Below, in pieces: positions 33,150 to 45,500 of a stretch of DNA of 64,000 nucleotides (the stretch's first letter is position 1; the number at the start of each line of letters is the position of its first letter). Source of the DNA: Amphimallon solstitiale (taxonomy: Eukaryota > Arthropoda > Insecta > Coleoptera > Scarabaeidae). Under the pieces are notes generated by a model. The model saw nothing but the letters and a program-made list of their open reading frames with translations. It had not been told where the DNA came from and made no database searches. The translations under genes and the position numbers were made by a program. The stretch spans positions 71,110,794 to 71,174,793 of the forward strand of contig OY720680.1 of the NCBI GenBank assembly GCA_963170755.1, written 5' to 3'.

Positions 33150-34700
33150 ACTACAAATAAAGTACAATACACACAATATATTCGAAAAAGTAATGTTTAT
33201 ATACTAATTTCGAATTAAAGCTTAAGGCTGAACGCCCACTTCAAGCTGAGTTCGATTTGAAATAGGCGTACCACTGTGCAACTGTAATAAAAGACAAATG
33301 TTTAAGGGTCCGCGTGCTCTGTCTTATGCTGAGGAAAAAGATAGAGAAAAGAACTTGTCACCTAATCTAATCTGCCTGTAATTTATGGCTGCGTTATGGT
33401 CTCAGATAATCGCCGGTTGGCCCACATGTTTGACAGTCGGGAAGCAACCTCCCCTAAATTAGACAATCTATATTTTCTCAAACACACAAAAAAAGTGAAG
33501 CTGAATATGTAAAATCACCTGCCGGATTCAAATTTTGAGTTGGAAAATAAAATCGAAATCGCAAAAAGGTCGAAAAATCGTTTTTTTGTGTAAATTTTAA
33601 AATTTTCATTTTCTTCAATTTTTAATACTTATCTCGTGATATCTCAGCAATGCAGAGAGCTAGGGATCTGTTTTTTTTAAGGTTATACCCTAAAGTATTT
33701 GGATGACACTAGTGTTTTCGATTTTTCTTTATGGTGTGTAAATTTTATAAAAAAAAAAAGTTTTAGTAGACGACCAATTTGTGTAAGGTATTTTTCAGCT
33801 ATCGAGTAACTAATCTTATTTTTCAGAATTTACCCATATATATGTGAAACAAAATAAAGCCAACATTCCAAAATTATTTTTTGTGCAAAAAATAAATTTC
33901 TAGATCGTTTCAGAAGCAAATTATTGCGAGTCAAATATAATAATTATACTCCCTGCCCGCAAGCCGTGTGAGTCCTAGCATGCGCTTCTAGCAGGTATAG
34001 CGTTGGGGACGGGAAGAGATATTGCTTTTACTTTCTGATACGTAGTATAAGGAAGTATTGTGACGCTGACACTGTATATGTACACTATATTGTAAAGAAA
34101 ATATCAACGGTTTCGATAAAATAATGTCCGAGTAACGATTACTTTCTTAACATACACCGATCTCAGAAGTATTTTACAAACTGCGTAGAAACTGCCCGAA
34201 ATGGTAGGCGGAGCTACCTCTCGACACAATGTGCGAGCGTACCACATACTCTATTTGATTTCAGTGAATTTCGCCCATATTTCAAATTTTTGTTTTCCGT
34301 TTCGTGACCTTATTTTTAAAAATTAAGAAAAAATAAAGTTTATGTATTGCTGTTGAGTGTTACATAATTTTAAATAAAGGCTTGTTTTTTGAAATTTCTT
34401 ACATTTTTATTTTTATTTAGGGCCCTTTGGACAATTTCGAAGAAATTACGATTTATCCATTGAAAGGCATTTTTTCTTAAATTAGCGTGTAAATTCGGTA
34501 AGGTTTTCATGAAAAATATGATTAGGAAATGGGAAAAACGATTTCGAGGCCGGGCGTATAGCCTTAATATACTGTTTTATTTAACAAGAAAATTATTTTT
34601 CTCCCAAAATACATATACATTTTTGAAATACATATATGGTTTTTCAATCAATACTAGATTAAAGATAACTTTAGTAAAGCTGTAATTAAAAATAAAACGT
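33150..34700. other. Unassigned repetitive-looking DNA
   Basis: No convincing ORF. Low-complexity AT-rich sequence with a more GC-rich patch at about 33950-34240. It may be the flank of an old element, but I found no termini. Confidence 0.4.
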
Positions 34701-34773
34701 GTGTGTATTTCTTCCCTTAATTCTTCGCATTGCGCCGTCTCTACTATATACTATATAACACTTCACCTCAAGA

Positions 34774-36280
34774 CGAAGTCAGACCGCAGAAGCGCTTCCC
34801 AGGGATTTGGTAAGAACATCAGCTCCGATCTCTTCCGTAGGTGTGTGATGTATCTTGACTCTATTATTCTTGAGGGCTTCTCTTATAAAATGATGACGTA
34901 TGTCAATATGCTTTGACCTTCCATGAAAGATAGGATTCTCGGCCAATTTCAGCGCCCCCATGTTATCGTTAAATATAGTGATATGGGTTAATTCTTCTAT
35001 ATTCAACTCACCGAGCAACTTGTGGATAGGTACATGGCATTTTTAGCGGCTTCAGTCAATCCCATGTATTCTGATTCGGTTGACGAAAGAGTTACTGTAC
35101 GTTGCTTTCTTTATTCCCAACTTATAGGTGCATCATTGAGAATAAATGCATAACCAGTACACGATCTTCTATCTCGATACATCCTCCCAATCCGCATCTA
35201 CGTACCCTATTATTGATCTGTTGCTGGATCTATATGTCAATCCAATGTTGATCGTTCCTTTCAGGTATCTCAGTGCCCTCTTCGCAGCCTTCCAATGCTG
35301 TATACTATAGCAATTTTAAATTGACTCAAATAATTTACTGCGTAGCTAATATCAGGCTTATTTGCAGACTGATAGGTAAGTAAGAGCACCGATTAATTCT
35401 CTATATGAAACGTCATTTTCCAACTCATTGGCGATCGGTTTACAATCATTTATGCCGTATCGTTTCATTATTTCATTGATATATTCCTGATTGTTGTAAA
35501 TGGACTTTATTCTCAGGCTTCTTAAACTCTATGACCAAACAATAACTGACGTTTTCGAAGTGTTTTATCTCGAATTTGGTTTTATAGTAAGTTCTTAGGT
35601 TGGCTATGTTACCTACTTTCATTTTTAGATGCAATTATTATGACGTCGACATACGTGACTAGCAAGGTTAATTCTTCCCCTTGCTTGACACGATATGAAT
35701 ATGGATCTGTGGTTGTCGGCTTTGCACCATAATCTCGTAAAATGCTATCCAGTTTATTATGGCAACTTCGTCTAGACTGTCGAAGACCATATAATGACTT
35801 CTTCAATTTATATACCATCCCTTTCTTCAGGTTTTTCAATTGTTCCCTTGCACTTCTTCCGATAGGGGAATTCTTCTCTTGGTCAGAAATACTTTTCATG
35901 ATTTCTTTTATCATCTTAGGCGATTCCATGAAGATCTCTTTCTCCAAAGTTCCATTAAGATAAGCGGTGGTCACGTCAAATTGTCTCATTGATATCCCAT
36001 GACGAGCGGCTAGAGAGCTTACCAATCTAATTGAACTTAGTCGTGCAACAGGAGCAAATGTTTGATTAAAATGTACTCCTGGTTGCTGTGAAAATCCTTG
36101 TGCAACTGAACGAGCTTTGCGTTTCTCTAGTTTTCCATCAGCAGTATACTTATCTCTTAGTACAATGCGACTTCCAATTATTTTATTGTCAATTGGACTT
36201 GGAGCGAGTTTCCAGGTGTCGTTCCTTATTAGGAGCCGTTCCTTATCAGGAGCCTTTACAAACTGCTTGATAAGGCCCAT
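34774..36280 (-). pseudogene. Ty1/Copia retrotransposon pol, degraded
   Basis: The minus frame 35609-36280 encodes the Copia reverse transcriptase: NDTWKLAPSPIDNKIIGSRI, ARSVAQGFSQQPGVHFNQTF, APVARLSSIRLV, RQFDVTTAYLNGTLEKEIFM and LKKSLYGLRQSRRSCHNKLD. The active-site YVDD is changed to TYVDVIII. After a gap with shifts (about 35020-35600), 34779-35018 encodes the RNase H end: TIFNDNMGALKLAENPIFHG and SKHIDIRHHFIREALKNNRV, then GADVLTKSL. Gag, protease and integrase are absent beyond 36280. Downstream, TGTTATATAGTATATAG (minus, about 34762) may be the start of the 3' LTR; no second LTR seen. Confidence 0.88.
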
Positions 36281-36319
36281 CTTGAAATATAAAGTAGAGG
36301 CAAGATGATGTTCTCCTAG

Positions 36320-37190
36320 TCTAACTAAAGGGTCGTTACTAACATTATTTCACTCACGTCCACGTTTTCTCTTTTAAGCCACGTTTTTCTAATCCAGTGG
36401 TGTGTTTTGTCTCTGCTATCCCAGAGGCACAAGAGCAAGGACATTTGGTCTGGCCTCTTTGCTGTCCAAGAAGAAAGTTTATCACTTTTAAATCCACATA
36501 AATCACCCATTGATGTTCATCATGATACTTCAATCTTCAAGTGAGCAAATGGTATTGAACTATATTTGTTCCCATTGTGTAGAAGGACATATTTCAAAAT
36601 GAGCTTTGAGCTGTCAAAAAATTGGCACCAATCTTCTGGAAAATATTCAGGAAAATCAATTTTCCAGGAGTGTTCTAATTTCGTGGCAAAATACAAGATT
36701 GTCTTCTTGAAAGAAGAAGGGTAGCAGACCCTTTTCTCTTATAATGTAAAACGTAATGTTGGTTCCTTGTTCCAGTAAACTTTTGTAGTTGAACCTAGAA
36801 GCCAGTAATTCAGAAAATTCTTTTGACACATTAAGATATCTGGTAAAATCATTTAACTCATCCTAGTTAAAACGTTGATGAATTGATAACATATCCTTAT
36901 AATCATTTTCACCTTCATTAGTATCAGCAGGGTGATCAGAGTAGCAGCTGGCGAAACGTTGGTATCGGCACTTCTAACATAACAGTCATGGAAGTGGTTT
37001 CTGGATTCTCTCCAAACCATCGGTACGCCGAATTTAAGACTTTTTCTTTTCCTTGTAGTCCACTGTCGCAGATATTCTGTCCAAGTTTTATAGATATGAT
37101 GCAGTGCCTAGTGGGGCAAATCCCGAAAAGCTGTAGCCGCGCTCGTAGTCGAATCTGCAACGCTATAAATTCGTAAAAATATATAGATCT
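36320..37190 (-). pseudogene. Fragment of a widespread arthropod repeat-associated protein
   Basis: On the minus strand, in pieces: LNDFTRYLNVSKEFSELLAS, RFNYKSLLEQGTNI, LLPFFFQEDNLVFCHEIRT, LKYVLLHNGNKYSSIPFAH and LLLCLWDSRDKTHHWIRKTW. These match, from memory, a protein family found in many copies in spiders, hemipterans and other invertebrates (VLLHNGNKYPSIP, LCLWDSR). I do not know its superfamily or function. Multiple shifts; dead. Its C-terminal part appears at 37700-38090 in the opposite orientation. Confidence 0.55.
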
Positions 37191-37699
37191 TAAATCTGCA
37201 AACTGGATTCCAAAGCTGGAAGTCAGTAGAATCTCATCACGTATTGCGAAATCTGAAGTAATAAGTAGTGTGATGTCAATAAACGCATGATTGCGGTTGG
37301 CTGAATATGCGAAACCGATTTCTTCTCAGGACTGATTTCATGTATCCAGTTAAGTTAGATAGAAGCATTGACGTTTGAGGTTGCACCCAGAGAGAAACCT
37401 CAGCTCGAGATTTTCATGTAAGGTTTTCTCTGTGCACACACTAATTTCTTATTCATTTCTTTTATGAAATTGAATTAGTGATGCAACATTAAAGGGGTAA
37501 TGCTACAAAGTACAAAACATCCATTTTATTTTTATAGAATATGGGTAAGCTTGATTAAGGTTGCGGGAGAATTTTTATATAAAGTATTGTACCTACTATT
37601 GTCTCAGCTATTAAGTCATTTTTGCGGATCATGCTTTGCATATATAGGAAAAATCAGTTTAGTACGGACAAAATTAAATTTGACGGCCTATAAGTAAAG

Positions 37700-38090
37700 C
37701 AACTCCTTAATAGTCCTGCGTTGGTAAAATTGGTGAATAAGGCTGACCGAAAAGATTGGACTTTATTTGTTACATTTATCGGATTTTTTTGGCACACCCA
37801 AAGCTGAAAACTACGTTGATCTGGCCTTAACTGTTTCAAATCCCTTGGGTAATAACATGAGCATTAATGTGCACTATTTACAGAGCCACTTAGACCGTTG
37901 TCCTTAAAATTTAGGTGACATCAGTTAGGAACAACGTAAAGATTTCACCAGGTATTAAAACTATTAAGGACCGCTACCAAGGAAGATGGGATACGCACAT
38001 GATGGCAGATTACTGCTGTTCCAAAATGCATTCAAGAATGTTAAGGAAAAGAAGCTTCCGAAGTGTTCAGTGACTAGTTAGTTTCATCGA
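37700..38090 (+). pseudogene. C-terminal fragment of the same repeat-associated family, inverted
   Basis: Plus-strand pieces: KAENYVDLALTVSNPLGNNM, SINVHYLQSHLDRCP, NLGDIS, and after a shift IKDRYQGRWDTHMMADYCCS then SRMLRKRSFRSV. They match the conserved tail of the family described for 36320-37190 (CNMSxKxHFLHSHLD, YQGRWxxxMMADYCW). The two fragments now point in opposite directions, implying an inversion or two independent insertions. Confidence 0.55.
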
Positions 38091-39815
38091 TGACTTTTTC
38101 CCCTCTCTTTGTAGTATCTGTATAGTAAAATAATAAACATTCCGTGTTTAGTCTTTTTATTTGGTCTATCCAAATACCCCTGAACCAAGACAACTGTTAG
38201 CCCGTGTTATCTTTTGTGATGAAGACGATTTAGTTTTGGGAGTTTTAAATTGTAATACAATTCTGGGAATTTATCTTAATTCGTGAAAATTCTAACTCTA
38301 GATATGTCATCAACATATTAAACTATATTGAAAAATTACAAATGAAATTACATGGAAGAAATTCTGCAAAAGATGGCAGGATCTTTAATTAAGTACTTTT
38401 GAAAGTCGACGTGCAGTTAAATCTTACACTAAAAATTATTACTGCTGTAAAGCTCACTTCATTTCTCCAGAACATAACATTATGTAAGTAGAAATCATGT
38501 AAACCAATTTGGAAACAAAGTTTTCTAAATCAACACTTTTTGACTAAAGTAATTGGGATATAATTTTAGTTAGAATGTATTATTTTTAATAAACTGTTGG
38601 TGATGATATTTCAGTAAAAGTAATAATTAAATAAATAAATAAATAAATTCACAAGAGCGCAGACAAATGGCGCCGTCGCGAAACAAAATTAATTCATCCA
38701 TGCTCGCCACTATTAGCAATATATAATGTTTGACTAAGCTAAAATAATGGCAAAGCCGCAAAATATTACACCAAGTTTCGAAAGCCCTGTGCTTACTCCT
38801 CAGGAATGCCTTACCTTTCACTTCCCTTAGGTACAGTTGTCAAATATGGTGAGGGACACTGCCTCTAACTCAGTCGTCTTTGGTGGGCCTGGGCTGATGA
38901 ATTTCGGACGCCACTCCTATTATGTAGTATGCCCCACCACAAAAGATCTTTAATCCAGTTAAAAATACCAAGGTAGTAGAAGATAAGACAAAACCCAACA
39001 AATTAAAACAAGAAATTTATTAAGAATCAGTTTCAAATTACGTTTTCTTAAGCAAGATCAAGAATAAAATATAATTTAAATAAATTTATATTCGTTTACG
39101 AGTGGTTAACAAGTAAAAAAAAAATAGACTAAGTACCAGGTACAATTCAAAAATGTGTGAGTACAGGATCACCCAGTATAATCAGAATAATTAATATAAA
39201 CAAAAGAAAACTTTAAGTTTAACAAAAGAGGGTTTTTAGGGCCTTCAACTCGAAATTAAAAATATTTAAAATGACGAATAACTAATATACCACACAAAAC
39301 CCTATGAATAAAATTAATCACTTACCGAATCAGTTAATGAAGGCAAGATTCTAAATTACTTAGATAATAACTTAAATTAAAAATTCAAAACAACGTTCTT
39401 AAAACTTTGATTACACAAAACATGACAAAAAGGTTAATTATATTCCAGGCTCCAATTATAGAATGGCCTCGGGAATAAATTGAATTAGGGCAAACAAAAC
39501 CCTTAATGAAATTAAGAAATTAATTCTAAAATTATGACAAAAATTATGCTCTTGTAATTTACAAATTTAATACACAATAAACAACAAAACGAAAGACAAG
39601 ACTCTTTTTATATCTATTTCTTTGGTTACATCCCAAGTAACATTTTTCGAATTTCGCTTGTGTTTTAAGTTGGCATTGGAGGCAATACAATAACATACAG
39701 AGGTGCACTAGGCTGATATTTCACTGCAAAATTAGAGAATAGCATGTATTAATTTTATCAGTAAATGTTTTTACATCGATTTTTTGGTCAATCTTTTGAT
39801 TGGGTACATGGCATA
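38091..39815. other. AT-rich DNA, no gene found
   Basis: Contains an (AAAT)n tract at about 38630-38648 that could be the tail of a retroposon lying to its right on the minus strand. Remaining sequence has no convincing ORF. Confidence 0.4.
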
Positions 39816-39817
39816 TA

Positions 39818-42098
39818 CAGGCTGTCCCAGATAGTGTGCTCACCATTGGGATCTCGTGAACGGTAAGAGATAGAGAGTTGGTTAAATGAGACAAAATGTA
39901 CGTGACACCTGGGTTTATTTTTTTAAGCAAAAAAACTTTTAAAAAAATGAACGATACGTGCGCTATAGGGGAAAAACTAACAATCGGCAATTTTAATTTC
40001 GTCGTTTAACTTATTTCATGTAAAAGATACCGAAATACTATTTTGACATTATGAAGGTACTTTTTTACGCAGAATTCAAATTTGTTATTGCAACCTCTGA
40101 AGCTTTTATACGTTTCGAGATTTTTATACAAACTTTCTTATTTTAAATACAAATCGTAGGCGGCTTTGACTGTATCAAAAAGAGCATAATTTGCTGATTT
40201 CAATGATGTATAACACTTTGGGTTTATTTGTAGAAATAACAAAGTTATAATGATATTTGTGCAATTTTTGGTATCCTTATGAATGCATAGGCTATACATC
40301 AGAGGCAGCATTGAATTATTAAGACAATAAGTAGTATCTGTCAAATTTATTTACAAGCAAGTTACGTATCCGTTTATTTTTGTGTTATTTAGTCTGCTAT
40401 TTTGTTCGTTTATTTAAAAATCACCGCATTTGTTGTTTTGGTTCGTTTTATTACTTGTTTATTGTTGTTCACGTTATGGAGAAATTTAATAATGAAGAGA
40501 AATATGATATGCTTCAAAGTTACATATTGGCTCACAAAAATTCAAGGAATGCAGCTAATCGTTATTTGGAGTTGTACCCAGATCGACGGCAACCACACGA
40601 AACTTTATTTCGAAGATTAGAAGTAAATCTAAAAACATACGGTGCCTTTAGTAAACCGAAAAGAAATAGAAAAAGATTAGATGAGGAAACCCAAGTTATT
40701 GTATTAAATCAGGTGCGTGAAAATCCAAAAGTTTCCACAAGAGAAATAGAAACCAACACCGGAATCCCTAGAACATCAGCCCATAGAATATTAAAAAAGC
40801 ATCGATATCATCCTTACAAAGTCCACATTAGCCAAGGACTCCAACCAGGAGACGCAGAGAGGCGGACTCGTTTCTGTCATTGGTACATTAATCAGAATAA
40901 CAACAATGTTACATTTCTGTTTAATGTGTTGTGGTCAGATGAATCTCGATTTACGAACAATGGGTTATTTAACAGAAATAATATTCACTATTGGGGGACA
41001 GAAAATCCCCATGCTCTACATGAAGCTCGACATCAAGAACGTTTTGGGTTCAATGTGTGGTGCGGTATTATCGGCAGAAGAATAGTTGGACCTATTATCT
41101 TCAATAACAATTTAACGAGTGAACGCTATTTGAACTTACTTCAAGGTGAAATAGAAGATCTTCTAGACGATATTCCGCTTAATCTAACTGCGAATACATA
41201 TGTATTTCCAACAGGATGGGGCACCAGCACATAATGCTCACATTATTACGAATTACCTAAATAATAGATTTGGTAATCGGTGGATTGGTAATCGAGGACC
41301 CATTTCATGGCCTGCACGTTCCCCAGACTTAACCGCAATGGATTTTTTCCTTTGGGGTTACAAAAAAATAAGGTGTATAAAACACAATTTAATAATGTGG
41401 AGGAACTGCAAGCTTGTGTTTTAAGAGTTTCATCGGATAAATGGACGTATTTTAGAAAAAGTGATTAATTCCACACTAAGAAGAGCTCAGTTATGTATCA
41501 ATAACAATGGAGGACTTTTTGAGCATTTAATGTAATTTATCTATTTACTAGTAGTAAATAAATAGTTAGGTATGTGAAGTTAGTGTTTTATTTACTTTTC
41601 AGTAATTTTTGTATTTTGTTTCCAGGAATAGGTAAGTATAAAACAAAAAAATATGCTAATTATTCTTGTAACTTTGTTATTTCTACAAATAAACCCAAAG
41701 TATTATACATCATTGAAATCAGCAAATTATGCTCTTTTTGATACAGTCAAAGCCGCCTACGATTTGTATTTAAAATAAGAAAGTTTGTATAAAAATCTCG
41801 AAACGTATAAAAGCTTCAGAGGTTGCAATACCAAATTTGAATTCTGCGTTAAAAAGTACCTTCATAATGTCAAAATAGTATTTCGGTATCTTTTACATGA
41901 AATAAGTTAAACGACGAAATTAAAATTGCCGATTTTTAGTTTTTCCCCTATAGCGCACGTATCGTTCATTTTTTTAAAAGTTTTTTTATTTAAAAAAGTA
42001 AACCCAGGTGTCACGTACATTTTGTCTCATTTAACCAACTCTCTATCTCTTACCGTTTACGAGATCCCAATGGTGAGCACACTATCTGGGACACCCTG
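39818..42098 (+). mobile_element. Tc1/mariner element with ~480 bp TIRs, nearly complete
   Basis: Ends CAGGCTGTCCCAGATAGTGT and the near-complement finishing GGGACACCCTG lie within TA at 39816-39817 and 42099-42100. The inverted arms run about 39818-40300 and 41640-42098 with few differences (for example a C/A change next to the start). A single transposase gene lies between, damaged by a few small indels, so this is a recently dead copy. Confidence 0.92.
40476..41535 (+). pseudogene. Mariner (DD41D-type) transposase with small frameshifts
   Basis: ATG 40476 (MEKFNNEEKYDMLQSYILAH). An N-terminal HTH with RNAANRYLELYPDRRQPHET precedes a second HTH (VSTREIETNTGIPRTSAHRI). Catalytic blocks: VLWSDESRFTNNG (first Asp), YFQQDGAPAHNAHII (second) and ARSPDLTAMDFFLWGY (third), with 41 residues between the second Asp and the Asp of AMDF. 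A one-base shift near 41200 separates the first frame from the QQDG frame, another near 41350 disrupts the tail, and a C-terminal LCINNNGGLFEHLM can be read to 41535. Two or three indels would have to be reversed for a continuous frame, so it is scored as a pseudogene. Confidence 0.88.
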
Positions 42099-42587
42099 TA
42101 TAGTAATTTCAAAATAAAAAGTAAATTAGCCTACCTGTATTCTATTTGATTGGCTTTGTAGCCGAGATAAAACACCCGCCAAATTTGAAAAATTTTACTT
42201 GGGATCTGCTCGTGTAATATAGGTAGATATCATTCGGTATATGTCATATTAGTTGATGTTAAGTATAATATGTTTATCTCGAATGGATTACAAGATATAA
42301 CTGAATTCAAATAAAAAGCATCTATGTAAATAAAAGTTTTATTTATGTATAATACATTTTGATTTGATACAATTTTAGGATACGTAATTTATACATAACA
42401 TAAAATTTCCAGACAAATACACACAAATCAAGGTGTATAAAAAATATTTGTATATCACAACTAATTGTAATTTATGAATGTGTAGATAATGGTGGGGACA
42501 AACAATAGGAGAGTTATAAAATATTCAGTCAATAATTTAATTAAAAAGTGGGGGAGGGATGCGAAAGAAAATGTTTGATAATATAAT

Positions 42588-45500
42588 TTAGAAAGTACGT
42601 CCCATCACAATCTTTCCCTTAATGGCTTCATGCGTATTCTCTACAAAACCTAATTTTCCATAAAATGCGTGTGTGTAGCTGTCGTTTGCATTCATCACAA
42701 CATGTACACCGAAAGAACCTGAAAAACACAAGAAAATTGTCTGAAGAATAATGTAAATATAAAACAATGAATAACTCCTCTTAGGAGTAAAAAATGCGGA
42801 AATATTATGAGGAATAGAAATTCAGCCTAAAGGCTATGTATAAAATGTAAATAGTGAGATGAGCACTGATGTTCTCGCGTTGTATGATGAGCAGTTTCTA
42901 AGGTTTTTGGCCGTGCGTGAGATGTACCCGCCGCGTTAGCCGTCGTCTGGTTTATTTAGATGTTAAGTCCCTTCTTTATATCTATCGCCTCTAGCGATTC
43001 TAGTAACTAAATTATCGCTTAATCTCCTCCACATCCAGCGCAATCTTCAACTCTCTTTCTAAATTGTTTGTAAACTTTGTTCGACATTTCAAAACTAATT
43101 TCTCGAACAGCCTCCGTAATCCGCAGATAATTTACATCATTTCCCATTGTTTCACTGTACACTTTTTGCTTTAGGTAACCCCAAAGAAAAAATCCATAGA
43201 AGTTAAGTCCGATAACCAAGCTGGCCAACGCATGTCGTCTAATCCATCTATTAGGATAGTGTAAATATAAGAATTTTCTTAGAATCAAGGTACCATGGGC
43301 TGGATATCCATCTTGTTGGAAGTAGATGTTTCGCAAATTCCTTTTGCTCAAGTAATGGCAATAAAAAAGTTTGAAGCATTTCCAAGTAAATGTCCTGATT
43401 TAAATGTCCATTAAAAAATATGATACCTACAATAATTCTGTTTCAATAACATTCCGCACCAAACACTCATTTTTTGATACCGCTGATTTCAGTTTTGTAC
43501 GGAAAAAGTACCACTTGTCGAAAACGTTGCTTCATCATAAAATTTTAAATTTTGATAGCAAAGGCGATGTACATAATTTTCTCACCAACCCATAAACAAA
43601 ACTCGAATCTATGGTGTGCCTAAACCTAGGTTTATATGAATAATTTTTATTCGCTTTATAAATTGTTTGCAATAATGTAGAAAGAACTCCTAGGATGTTC
43701 CGCAACTGATTCGATAGCCACGATGGTCACAGTATCATAATCAATGTGCGCATTGCAAGGCTTCTTATTGTCGGAAATGGATCCCGTTTAATCAGTTATC
43801 AATTAATTTCTTCAATGCTGTTCTGCTTACACTTACAGTCGGGTGTTTTTCATTAAATAACTGTATTGCATCTTCACACGAGACTTCCCCCATTCCATGA
43901 CAATTCACCAGGTACAGTCGCTGCTTTCACGTCAACATTTTTCACAAATAAAGTTAGCCGAACTGTCAGGTAATATCGTTGATTAATGACTAATACATTG
44001 GTAATGTAATACCACGCGACCATTTAAATTCTAAATTATAGCAGACGGGATTTTTTTTATTAGGTTGTCCAGAATGTCAATTATTGATTAATTAACATTT
44101 TGAAACGTCACTTTGACAATTCAAATTGTAAATTAGTACTTATATACCAACTTAATTTAAATTTCACAGTCTGCTCTAATTTAGAATTTAAGTGATCGCG
44201 CAGTACTAATACAGTGCTATCGAGAAAGATTGTAGACCACGTGATCAGTAATTTTCTAAAATCTGGTGATTTTCGTGTTCATACGTTTATGAGATTCGCG
44301 TATCGCTAGTATTTGACAGTAGCGTACATTTTATTCACAAATACTGCTGTCATTGTTGACACTTTTAACCATATTTTACATAAAACATTCAATACTACCT
44401 TGCCTAATTTGGTAGTCACGTGGTCTACAGGAATTGTTGATATCTCTGTACAAAATTCGAACTTAGTCATATTTGAAATCAACAACTCGATATAATTTCA
44501 AGTTTTTTATCTTATCTTAAATGATTACGGGTTTTTTTTTTATTTACCAAAAGGGGTTTCGATACAATCAAAAATTTTCCGCTAATTTTAGGAAAAAAGT
44601 GTTCACATCCACGTGAAAGTTTAAGCCGGGGATTCCCGAAATTCGAAAAACGAATTCGCGCAATACATCCTACATTAAGAAAGTTTTATCTGGTACTGAC
44701 AAATTTAGTTTCTTCTGATATGTAGGAAATGTCCCTATTGTATTAATTTTACATGTCACACACACTTGCAGATAACAAATGACAGAGATTGTACTCTCCT
44801 AAAATGTGAAGTGATTGTAACGATTCTACTAAACAAAGTAGTGATATTCAAAATCTCTAAGCTGAAGAGTTTCAACATGACCAATCAAAGAGAATTAGAA
44901 GCAATTTCTTTTTATGTTTATACTATGAAAATATCTTACATATAACTTACCATTAGCTCGCAAAGCTGCCAGAAGACATGTAACTAGTCTTTTGCTAACA
45001 GACTGATCCAAAACCGATGGTAAGAGACTACAAACCATGCTAGATGGATGTGTAGGGCTGCTTACGTACACTTCATCTTTAAACGTATGAAAATATTCAA
45101 TACTCTCTTTAGCGTACTTGGATATGTCCTTTCGATTTTCATCTAAAGGATATTTGATGATCATTTCGGGTATCCAAGCCAGATCTTGTTTTATCCTGAA
45201 CTTTTTGTAATCGGGCGATGCACACGCATAACCGATTATACGGTCATTATCTTCGACCACCATACAAAATTCAGGATGCAATACGAGATATGAACCCACT
45301 ATTCTATCTGCTTGCAAGTCTTTCAAATCATCGGGATACGGAAGACAATCCTCCAACCCATCTTTGCATGTTTTGTTACAGACATCGTACACTTGAGCTT
45401 CATCAGTTGGTAGGTAAGGGCGAATAGTGTACACTTTACAAGTGGGAATGTCTGGTGCTTTATAAACGAAGAGATCATTGCCGGAATCTACAGGTATGAG

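Noticed and set aside
34774..36280. Possible endogenous retrovirus
   Set aside because: The domain order and motifs are Ty1/Copia (reverse transcriptase then RNase H with SKHIDIRHHFIRE); no envelope sequence seen.
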